Below are positions 9,001 to 21,000 of a DNA stretch of 64,000 bases, in pieces. The notes beneath the pieces were generated by a model. That model did not search any database. It was not told the origin of the DNA and worked only from the letters and a program-made list of their open reading frames with translations. This DNA comes from Argyresthia goedartella (lineage: Eukaryota > Arthropoda > Insecta > Lepidoptera > Argyresthiidae). Location of the stretch: contig OX463824.1 of NCBI GenBank assembly GCA_949825045.1, positions 28,242,001 through 28,306,000 on the forward strand, read 5' to 3'. Position 1 is the first letter of the stretch, and every line of letters starts with the position of its first letter. A program made the position numbers and the translations under genes.

Positions 9001-12000
9001 AAAATGGTTGTTGTATATTGAATTGTTATATTTACATATTACACAGATTTTGAATTTTAAATTGTTATTTTTACACAGATGATTTATTTTATTGTTATTT
9101 TTACAGAAATGAGTTATCAGATTATTGTTTTTATATTTGGTATTCTAAATTGTTTTAAATATCATAAAAAATAAGATATAGTATATTTTTTCTTTCAAAA
9201 AAAGGGGGAAGGTGTAGTGTATGCACACCCGAACCCTAATTACATCTATATATAGCCCGGTATTGTATGAATCTAGAGACATTATACGACTGTACTTTGA
9301 AGCCGATACTCGTCTTATTCCACGCATATACCACATCCTTACAATATAATTAATTCGCTTCGGTAGTTAGCGGCGTGCCCATATTATATGGAACATGACA
9401 GTCGGCGCTCACTGTCAGCCGTAGTGAGAATAAAGCCCCGCTTGCGTGCCACGGTCAGCTAGAGCTGACATATTGGCGATATAGGTTTTGAATTTTATTA
9501 CCATGGCATGATGTTCAGAATCGCGATGCCTCATAACGCGATTCGGTAAAGGTGTGGTAAAGGTGTCTACCCACTACAGCGTATACGATGCATGCAGGAA
9601 AGTAACACGAGACGGAGTACTATGCCCACTAAAACGTATCAAAGGCGTATCATACATTCATAACCCTACATAACGCGTTTAGTGGTCGAACTATCCGCGT
9701 CTGATGGTATCCGGTGTTGACCCTTTTGACTGCACTAAAAATACATTCAAAAGTCTCTTAATGAAGATACCTAATAATTAAGCATACTATAATTTCCTTT
9801 ACTCTCCACCTTAATTTGCCTTTCAAGCACAAACACACCTCCCCACCCCCACACACACTCACCCTCACTCATACATACACGCCCTCCCTTACCTCACACA
9901 CACATGCACACACACAAACTTACAGAATAACAACACGCAATTTGTTTAACTACTTAATAACTAATTTTAAGCATAGCGTCGTCAGCTCCTTTTTACATTT
10001 ATGTTTACTGTGCTTCTGCATTGGCCTTATTTACTGTATTTTGTTTTTTGTGTGAATTTATGTGCTGTTGGTTTCCCAAATAAAGAAAATAATAAATAAA
10101 ATTAAATAAATAAAATTATCAACATCCGTACTGTTTAATATTTATGCTTCGGAACGCACCTCGGTTTTTGTTGCGCGGATCGACCGCGAGTGATCGGGAC
10201 ATCACTAGCTAGCTGTCAGTTGTATAGAAAAAAACTCCCCACCCTTGTGTTCCTCATCCCGTCTCCTGCCTCGAATTGAGCTTTCGAATGCCGGTCCACG
10301 GCGTCAAGGTCAGTACTACTTTGTGACATTCCACTGAAAAACAACCCTACCAAGATTTCACCCCTTTCGGTTGAGGCGTGGATTTAACATTATGGTAGTA
10401 GAGGCGCGGTTTCCTAGTAGGAAATCGATTCACGGACGGTTGTAGGGTTGTTTTTTTGCCACATTGAGGTTGGGAGAGGGTGGGTACCTCAGATTGGTCG
10501 GCAATCCGGTCATGACGTGACCAGTTGCGCCAAATTTAAGGCGCTCGGGGTAGCTGCCCGCAGGAAGATAGTCTTCCGCCACCGATTGTGTTTCGGTTGT
10601 TTGGGGCCGCACACGCTGAGCGAGTGCTCGCGCGCGTTCCCCTGTGAGTGCTGTGGTGGCAAGCACCACATCGTGTTGTGCCTGAATCGGTCAGGCCCTT
10701 CGGACGGTCACCAGGGCCGGACTCAGGTTGGTCGGCCACAGGGCCCAACCAGGGCCGGACCCAGTCCCCCTCCGGGCAACGGGAGTCACCAACGGGGTGA
10801 CTGGGGTACCCACGGACGGGACCCCCCCCCCAGAGGTTCCCTTAATCTGGAGACATGTTCCAGGGGAAATGAACCCAGCAGACTGTGCGTCTCGTGGGTG
10901 TCACGCTCCGGAGTTAGTTGGACATCCCTTGTGGTGGGGTCCAAAATGGTTGACTCAAGCCGAATCGGATTGGCCAATGAGTCCACGCGTTACCTCGGCG
11001 AACGGCGCCTTGACAGTCGGTGTCTGTACGACGCAACCAGAGCCGGAAGAGGAGTTCAGCCTGCTGGAACGGTACAGCTCGCTCGACAAGCTGGTCAATG
11101 TGACCGCCTGGATCTTCCGATTTGCGCGGAATTGTCGCAATTCTGAGGCGCAACGAGTGCGGACACAGGTCCTGACACCACGGGAACGGAACCATGCGTT
11201 GTTCGCATTGGTACGGAACGTGCAGACGGTGCACTTTAAGTCCGAACTGGACATTCTGAGACGCGGACGCGTCCAACTGAAGGGAGCTGTGGCTCGGCTC
11301 AACCCGTTTATTGACCCTCACGGATTGCTGAGGGTAGGAGGTCGGCTGCGGAATCCCTAGGAAAGGGAAGTTGGTCGAACTGTTGATACAGGATCGACAC
11401 ATTCGGAATGGGCATGTCTGATGCCACGCCTTGATGGCGTTTCTCCGGCGCGAGTTCTGGATTCTATCGGGAAGACGCTTAGTGCGTAGCGTCGTATTTC
11501 GGTGCCTGCCTTGTTATCGGGCCAAGGCGGCTACGATGCAGCCCCAGATGGGCGATTTGCCCTCGGATAGGGTTGACGAAATCCGGCCCTTTGCGGGTGT
11601 CGGAACGGATTTCGCGGGACCATTCATGGTCAGGTCTTCACAGCTGCGGAACGCCAGATTAGTGGAGGCATACCTGTGCGTCTTCATGTGCTTGGCCACG
11701 AAGGCAGTCCACTTGGAGGTGGTCAGTGACCTCACTACGGAAGCATTTATCGCATGTCTGGATCGGTTCGTCTCACGAAGGGGCCTCCCGACATTAATCC
11801 GTTCGGACAACGGCACAAATTTTGTCGGAGCCAGGCGATATCTGCAGGAGGTCACTCAATTCCTGAACGGTAACCTGGACGCCATCGGTACGGCTTGCTC
11901 CCGACGAGGGATTGAATGGGTTTTCAGTCCGCCGGGATGTCCTCATTGGGGAGGAATTTTTGAGGCTGCGGTTAAATCGGCTAAGTCGCACCTGACGAGG

Positions 12001-15000
12001 ATCATCGGTGAGACCTCTCTACGCTTTGAAGAGCTTGCGACGCTGTTCTGTAAAATTGAAATGACACTGAACTCGCGTCCGTTGTGCCCGCTCAGTTCGG
12101 ATCCAAATGATTTGGAAGCGTTGACGCCGGGTCACTTCCTGATGGGTCAGCCCCTTAACGCCCTGCCAGAATACCCATTCGGTGATGTTAAGTTAAGTCG
12201 GTTAACTTGGTGGCAGATGTTGCAGCAGATGGCTCAAGATTTTTGGAAACGGTGGTCCCTTGAGTACTTGCACATCTTGCAGCAGCGCCTTAAGTGGACT
12301 GACCGGACGAGCACCCCTCAAGTCGGTGATTTGGTGCTGATTAAGGATGCGAACCTGCCATCATTGAGATGGAGACGAGGACGGATCGTCAATTTGTACA
12401 CGGGTCGGGATGGCACGCCTCGATCAGCAGAAGTCAAGATGGGGGACTCGGTCTTCAAGAGAGCGGTCGCAACACTTTCTCGCCTTCCTATTGATTAGGG
12501 ACAGGTTCGGGCCTGTCCGGGCGGGTGACTGTTTAATATTTATACTTCGGAACGCACTTCGGGTTTTGTTGCGCGGATCGACCGCGAGTGATCGGGACAT
12601 CACTAGCTAGCTGTCAGTTGTATAGAAAAAAAATGTCACTTTGCACATAGTAAAATTGTCGGCGTCAGGCATCGTAGTTTGGCCGAAGGTTATTTATAAT
12701 AATATCGTTAATAATCGTCAAGAAATAAGTAGATTTCACGTCATCGGAGTGAGTGCTTCGTGCTGTGAAAGGTTGAAGTGGTTCGGTCACCAATTCGTCG
12801 CGTTCGGATAGCGACCTTTGTAGTCGGCAGCATCACGACGGCACCGGCGGCGGACTGCGACACGAGTAAGATTCGACTCCCAACACCCCCCACCCTTGTG
12901 TTCCTCATCCCGTACTCCTGCCTCGAATTGAGCTTTCGAATGCCGGTCCACGGCGTCAAGGTCAGTACTACTTTGTGACATTCCACTGAAAAACAACCCT
13001 ACCAAGATTTCACCCCTTTCGGTTGAGGCGTGGATTTAACACGTACAAATAATCTTTTGAATTGAAACTTATAGACTTAGCTCTCACTACACTGTTCCAA
13101 TACGTCGCGTGCCATGATCGTGTCGTGTCCGCACCGGCAAAGTATTCTCGCCGACAATTTGTGCTCCGTGCATGATACGCGATGATATTGGTCGGTGACG
13201 TAACGGTGCTGTGGGAATTGGCTTATATTATAATATTTTTTGCCTGACAAGCTCCTAGCATGATCATGTTATGATGCGGTGTGGTGGGCAGACTCCTTAA
13301 ATTGTATTTTATTTCAAAGGTCGTCGGGTGTTTTTTGTTGACACCATCTAAATGTATTTTAAATATACATTTAGATTGTGTCAACAAAAAACAAATTTCT
13401 AGTCATTTCTAATTTTCTTAGCCGGGCCCAGTGATGGTTTGACAAGACATTACTAGATGCCGCTGTTAAAGAAAGAAAAGACTGCGAGGAGAAAATTAAA
13501 GAAGAAGAAAACGTCCAAAAAATTATAGATAAAAAGAAAAATGCTTTGATTACTAACTTCTTCAAGAAATCATAATATCTAATGTTTCTAACTTTTAATA
13601 TTATTTGCATGATTGGATGTGTGTCATTTGCTTATTAACAAATATTAAAAACTGTTAACTATTTGTAAACTTTTTAATAATAAAAAGGTGGTGATGGTTG
13701 GGATGGTGGAGGCCAATAATATATTTTTTTTAATTCCACATGAAACTTTTATTTTAAGTTAGTTCAGATGGTCAGTAAAAGTCAGTGTTCAGATGGTCAG
13801 TAAAAGTCAGTTTTTTTAGATTTCTGGTCAGTAAAATCAGTATTTTTGAACACTGAACCTGTTTCGACCCCTGCTGTTACAAACTGGGAAAAAAATACCC
13901 AGTTTGTAACACTGTTAACAACTGGGAATGAAAATATAATGTGATTCCCATTTTGTCACACCCTTGAGTAACAGTGTTACAAAGTGGCACTATTACCTTC
14001 GCATTCGTATTTTCGTTCCCAGTGTTACAAACTGTTTTTTTTTTTTCAGTTTGTAACAGTGTCACCAAGATGGGTGTGACAAACTGGGAACACACACATG
14101 CTACAAATTATAAAAGTTTCACATTCAAATTCATGAAACAATATTATTTACGCTTGTCCGCCTAACACAGCTAGTAAATTAAGCGCTAATTGTATCAAAT
14201 GACAACTCTATGTAAATGCAAATTAACGCTTGCGTTAATTACTCTGTCATCTGGAGCAGACTCCACCAATATATGTTTAACTAACCGCGATAACCACAGA
14301 GATGGTGACATAATCACTTACGACACATAGTAACACATAGCAAGCTATACTCTAGTAAAGGTCTATTTTCTCGATATAATTTAATTACGAAAACACCTCT
14401 AAATTGTTCTATTTTTTCCTGTAATTCTGAAATCCTAACTAATTTCATTGTGGAACTGCGTTTAAAATGTAGATATTATGTATTCGCAAAATCTCCTTAA
14501 AAAACTTTTGAACAAAAAAGCGTAATTAAAAAAAATACTGTTTTAGCGCTGCGTTTTTTGATTTTTTCCCGATTCCGTCCCTCTCACACTGCGGGTCTTT
14601 CCGCCTGGAGTAACGGGGACCTTTGCACGGTCGAGGTATCGCCTTAAATGGTCACAATGCCTGCTTCGTATGATTCCAACGATGACAATATAAGAAACAG
14701 AATGATGCATAAAAACTTACTACTCTACCTCTGAGGTACAGAAATTCGCCGAATAATAGCTGTCACTGAAGACCATAACATAACCGAGTGAATTGCTCGA
14801 ATGCTAGCGTGAACCAACAAGTGTATCGACACCGCCAACAGACATGTTAATTTAACAGATGATTGTGGAATCGGCATTTCGTCGCGACGTCTCTTCCCAG
14901 ATAATTAAATGAGTATATACTATTTTTGAACACTAACGAGGGACGTCAACTATTTTCGCGTCTCGGCGTCTGTAATTATTGCGACTATATGTAATAGGAT

Positions 15001-18000
15001 ACATGAATATATGTTTAGGTTAGTGGCCGTTTGAAACACATTACAATGTCAAAGTCAATTGTTTGTTTTGATAGGTAGACCAAGATTGATGCTAGATCTA
15101 AATACTTGGGGTTATAAAGCACTATCGGTATTAAGACAGATACCATTTGTTATTATCATAATGGATTGAGTGCATTTTTGGGTAAACTACAGATATCGTG
15201 CACCTTAATTTGGTGGGGGGTAGGGGGAGCTCCCCTGTCCCCCTGGTTTACTTTTTTTTTCTTTGCGAGGATATACAATTTTGTTAAAATTTGAAGTTAT
15301 ATTAACGAAAGTGGAGATGGACTTCAGACAATCTTGTGGCCTCCTTTTAGCGTCGCGCACTAGGGGGACCGGCGAGCTCCTAACACCCCCCCCCCCATTT
15401 ACAGAATAATAAAAATCGTGTGGACGATATCTATAGCCAACCCAATATTTTTCCAATGGCACAAGTGAAGGAGTGGTCGCCAAGAACATCACAAAGATCA
15501 TTGAGCAGACCTCTAGCCCAGTGTTCATTCTCAATTAGTTGGCAAAGAGACAACTGACGCTTACGAAAATATGCATTTTAAAGCTATTATATTTTTCACA
15601 AACGGATCGCGTCTTCTCAAAATCGCAATATTCTTAAACGTTCTGTTCAAAGATATCCTACAGCAAGGGACCGACGAGAAAAAATTCCTCCCTCCCTTTA
15701 TTTTGTCAGCGTGATTAATATGTATTGTATACTATGAATACCCGTGCCTACTTACAGGTTTCTAGTGCAAAGAGTATCTGAGGCACTCTGAGCTAAGCCG
15801 ATAGAGACGGACGGCCATAACTAGACTATAATTCAAGGCCCGCCAGATGGAAAGCGAGTTCGCTGTATTCTCTATTCGATTTTATATCGACTGTTCGACC
15901 TCAAATAGAAACCAACTGAAGTGGGCCGATGTCAACGATAAACTGTTTCCTCCAGGTGCTCCAGCGGTCCATGGACATGGAGCTGGAGCTGACCGGTGTT
16001 GGCGGCAAGGGCGGCGCGGCTGCAGGACAACCCGTGGCGCGGCTGGCCATCACGGGGCTTGCCTCCACGCCCGTCGACCATGACACGAAGAATAATAACA
16101 CTCTGCTCCTCACAGGTAAGCATTCCGCCTCAGGTCAGGTGCTTCCATGCAGAATGCCCAAGAGGCCTTTTTGGGGTTCCGTGCCTTAAAAAGAAAAATC
16201 GGTCAAGTGCGGGTCGGACTCACACACGAAGAGTTCCGTAGCATCTAATTTAACCACAAAAAAAAAAAGAGCATAACATTCTGTCCGAACGTGGATTCGA
16301 ACCCAGAACCCTAAGATATCGAAACCTATGTCAAACCAATTGCGCCACCACAACCGTTTGATAAGCCGTGAAATCTACAATCATGATATGGTTTTTGGAA
16401 TCGCTGGCGGTGTTCAAACACGTCTCTTGTAGTGGGACCCCCTTTATTTAATAAATCTCGTGTATAGGTCATTATATGTTGTTGTAGAGGCAACAGCTAA
16501 CCATTCTGTGAAAATTTCAACTCTACCTATTGCGGTTCACGAAATGCAGCCCGCTGACAGACGGATGGACAGACGGAGAGACGGACAGAGGAGCGTAACA
16601 GGGACCCGTACCCGAAGGGTGTTGGAACCATAGAAAGGGACCCTTATAGGATCATTTCGTTATCCGTCTGTCTGTCAAGACCATTTTTCTCAGGAACGCA
16701 GGAGGTATCAAGTTGAAATTAATACCAAATTCTCAGGTCTGTGGTCTCTTGAAGTTGCTTGATTCTCGCAAAGGTATAAATACAACGGGTACTTCCCGTT
16801 GCGATAGAATCGTTAAATTTGGCAAGAAGCAAGGTCCATCCATAGGAAAAATTGTAGTTCCATCACAACAAAAAAAGAGAATTGTGCGGAACCCTCGGTG
16901 CCTGTGTCCGACTCGCACTTGGCCGGTTATATTTTGGTACCCATTAAGTGTCCCACTGCCGTACAAAGGCCTTTGCAACCAGAGTTCCCTATCCTGAGCT
17001 AAAAGTCCGTCCACCCTGGCAGAATCTTATCGAGGCGTTGTGGCACCTAGTCAGTGACGATGGCCGCCACGGTGATCACAAAAAGTTAACCCTGAGTTAA
17101 TCAATGGACACGGAACTAGAGTTGACGGGAGTAGGCGGCCGGCCATCACGGGACTCCCCTCCACGCCCTTCGACCATGATATGAAGAATAACACGCTGTT
17201 TATCACAGACGAGTTTCACAGTTAATCCTGGGTAATAATGTTAGTGACGAGTATAGGTACTGACGCTGCAGTTTCTCTAGCAGAATGCGAGATACTGCCA
17301 GTGGAAATTTGATTGTCAGGCATATTTTAAATCCAACATCTTCAATAGGTCTGTAGCATCTGTATCATTGTACAGTAGGGGCCTGTCCACACGATGAATG
17401 GCGGTTGCGGCGTTGCGACTGAACTAGGCGAAAGGTGGGAGGTAGTGTTATCCAGAGAGGTTGCGGTGGCGGCGCAACGCATCGTGTGGACATTGGTCTG
17501 GGTGCGACCTGTATCAGTACGGCTCCCTGTCCTATTTGCTCACATACTCGTAACTAATACCTCTAGAAATTCCTGACGGGCGGTCGAAATGGACAATACC
17601 CCTGGTCTGACAAAGGCTCCACACTTCCCCAAGTGTGCCCGCTCATGGAACGGTGAGGTCTTTGCCAGACCAGACCGGACCAGACTTTGTGAGACTCAAA
17701 CGGGCGAGGCCTTTGCCCAGCACATAAACAAAAAAGTTTGTCTTTTGTAATCAAAAACTAAAACACAATTCTCCATCGGCAGAGCGCGGCTACTCGGACG
17801 AGGAGGAGGAAGGCGAGTTCAGCTCAGTGGAAGAGGCGGACGAGCGCGACGTCACGTACGGCGGCGAGCGCGCGCGGCGCCGTGCGCACCGGCAGCTCGC
17901 GTTCAAGCAGGCCGACCTCTCCTACACAAAGGTTGGTGTTTGGCCGCACACTGGGTATGGGTATCCTGTGGAACCAGAAACATTATAAAGTCTTTCTTTA

Positions 18001-21000
18001 GTCTTTCCTACAACACTACGTTTCGGTTAAGCGCCTTACATTGAGCTTTGAGCTGGATGGCCCTAAATATGGTCCTTCGAGTCGGATGGTCTTACATTTG
18101 GGTCTTCGAGCCGGATGGCCGTATATTTGGTCCTTCGAGCCGGACAGCTGTACATTTGATCCTTCTAGCCGGATGGCACATAATGATAGATTTATTTCGT
18201 AATCGTAAACGACGACGACCCGAATGGCCGAGTCGGCAGTGACCCTGCCTACGAAGCCAAGGGTCCCGGGTTCGAGTCCCGGTGGGGGCAAATATTTGTT
18301 TGATGAGAGCGGATGTTTGTACCCTAGTCATGGTTGTTTATCTATATAAGTATAATATTTATGTATATAAGTATGTGTACCGTTGTCTAGTACCCAAGAT
18401 ACAGGGAATCCTAGTTTGGGGCTAGATCAATGTGTGTAAAATAGTGTCCAAGGTATTATTATTATTATTATTATTAAACGATAAGGACAAACATTTTCTT
18501 GTGAATTTGTTATTGCTAAGCTTGTCAAGTAATAGCGTGCATTGCATGTTATGTTTGGTATCAATTCGGGTTTCGTATTCAACCAAACTACTTTTCCATT
18601 TTATTTCCCGTTAGGTTGAGAATTGAGACCAGAATCGAATCCAATCAGGCAACTTCGCCTTAGTGGCTTTATGAAGGCTTGAACCCAGATACCCCTGAAA
18701 TATCAAAACTTGATTTAATTTTCATCTTTAGGCAGGACAGAGCGTTTTATTTTTACGTAAGGGTCACATTTGGGGAATGAACAACAACATAGCGTCAAGC
18801 CTGTTCTCATACGGGGTGGCCAGGCACTGTAGTGTCGACCTTAACCATTTATTCAAAACTCAATTTTGCGTGACAGGGGCCAAACCCATCGACGCTGCTA
18901 TGATGTAGTAGGGGCATCTGGGTGTAAACTAGTCCTACCTTACCAGCTGTACGCGCGCCGGGCCGGCGGGTACTTTCGCTCCAAGCAAGAGAGGGACAGC
19001 GATAGCGAGTTGGAGGCGCACAGCGCGAAGCGCAAGCCCATAGGGGGGAAGGCTGCGGTGAGGGGCGCTTTTCTAGTATTTGTTGACCTGTAGTTAGACC
19101 ATTGTACCGGCCCGTCTGCAATGGACACTTTTAAAATTGCGAGTTCCTGGCAGTCGATTCGCTTAGATAGTGCCGTACACCCGCGCGCAAATGTGGTTAT
19201 TGTAATAAAATAGACATCGTATGATAAATGGCGGCACGTGCCGAGGCGGCGCGACCGTATCTAAGCGAATGTACTTCACTGCATTCCCTATTTTCAGTGT
19301 GACTTACAGTTATGTTAGTAGCGTTTAAAAGTGCCCAATGTCGGGCTATGTTGAAGGTTCAGGATGTGAAAAGGGGACGGGGCGATCATCGTCTTGATGC
19401 TCAGCCCGTATCAACCCTCTGCACTGGTCTGCAGCAACCGCAACCAGAGGGATACCGTCGACTTGCCACTAGCGTTGTTGTTCCCCTTGGCCGCTACTCT
19501 GTTATTGCCTTGGTTCACCATCCGCAGTCCCGTCTATCCAAGCCGACGGAGCGATCCACGTCTAGATCTATCTGTTTTTCACAGACCGAACCTTCTTCAT
19601 AGCATAAGATTGCCTCACGAAATAGGCGTCTATGTTTAATATGCGTTGGATCACTACAATTAGCTACTTTATGTACCTATGTCCCTTACTAACTCACTAA
19701 ACGTTGTATCGTCCTGCGATTCAATGTCAATGTGCTAACCCAACAGCAGGACAGTCCATTGAAATGGGCCACTGCAGTGTAATATTTTCGCGAATTCCTG
19801 GACTGGACTTTTACACTGAACCGAATTTATAACGTTTAAATTAACGATGAAGGATTCAGAATGGTTGTTACTTCTATATAGTCGAGATACTCGGAAAATA
19901 CTTACACTTGGCACAACGTATCTGTAGTTACAACATCCTGTGTTTATAGTAATGTAGCTACACCATAATGTTTGTGTAGATAAAGTTTGTTAGACATGCG
20001 TGTGTGTTTTTTGTTTGATTTGTTTTGAGGATCATTCTAATATTCCGATTGAGGTCCCGTACCAAGCAAAGAAGGACTACTAGTTGTAGTTATACAATTG
20101 ACGACCTGAATGGCCGAGTCGGAAGTGACCCTGCCTTCGAAGCCAAGGGTCCCGGGTTCGAGTCCCGGTGGGGGCAAATATTTGTTTGATGAGAACGGAT
20201 GTTTGTACTCTAGTCGTGGTTGTTTATCTATCTAAGTATAATATTTATATATATAAGTATGTGTATCGTTGTCTAGTACCCAAGATACAGGGAATCCTAG
20301 TTTGGGGCTAGATTAATGTGCGTCAATAGTGTCCAAGGCATATAATATAAATTTGTAACTGTTACAAAGTCCACTTCCATAGCGGACTGTTTAGGTAGAA
20401 TTTTTGGCTTATCATGGTAAACATAGTAGCTTATCTGGTTATTAGCAAGAGATAAGATACCAAATGCACTCCACTCTCTATCCGGATATATTAGTGTAGG
20501 CGGTGTGTTATCAGTGAAAGAAATCTGAGCTAATGACAATGGAGGTTAGAATTTGGACCCTATTTTAGATTTTTTGTGGACTAATTATCTAAATACTTGT
20601 GTCGTGGATTTGTGGTGTATATTGTATATCTATTAGTAGTTATCCATTTTTTTCACGTGTATATTGTTGGAGTTCCCTTAGGCATTGGTGTAACACTTGA
20701 TTTAAGGCTCAACCGACACCCGATGTAGACAATGGTCTGATATTATTTTTGAATATGATACATATCGTAGTTTCCATTCTACTAACATTGTGCGTGTAAA
20801 ATTGTTGTAATGTATCAAGTTCATAATACGTAATATTCCATATTCCCGAAGATGTCCCCCTTCACCTTCTTTTAAGGAAACGCTTGCAAAAGTCCAAAGC
20901 AACCTTTGTCTTCCTACTTACCATCATCACCCACCTACGCGCGGCTACGGCCGGACGTACAGACGTCAACTCAAAACTTGGCAGATAGGTACTCAAAGTA

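Larger units (their letters stand above)
6101..9343 (+). mobile_element. non-autonomous LTR retrotransposon (LARD/TRIM-like)
   Basis: Two identical 131-bp LTRs enclose 2981 bp. Directly after the left LTR is TGGCGACCGTGACAGG, a primer-binding-site-like sequence of the type seen in gypsy elements. Directly before the right LTR is a 16-base purine run (AAAAAAAGGGGGAAGG), the polypurine tract. The flanking repeat is ATAT on both sides. The interior is AT-rich and purine-biased, with no ORF resembling gag or pol; the longest ORFs are 60-90 codons and unrelated. It must therefore have been mobilised by another element. Identical LTRs imply a recent insertion into this PACS intron. Confidence 0.85.
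10132..13041 (+). mobile_element. BEL/Pao LTR retrotransposon, internally deleted
   Basis: TG...CA LTRs (258 and 512 bp) flanked by CGTAC on both sides enclose 2.1 kb. The interior keeps the gag zinc knuckle, the tail of the RNase H region and integrase. Protease, reverse transcriptase and most of RNase H are missing. The 5-bp duplication and the integrase signature fit BEL/Pao. It lies in the intron between PACS exons A and B, sense to the gene. Confidence 0.88.

Noticed and set aside
14055..14095. CRISPR-like array in the repeats around 13735-14100
   Set aside because: Repeats are few, in both orientations and without regular spacers, and the window is eukaryotic.
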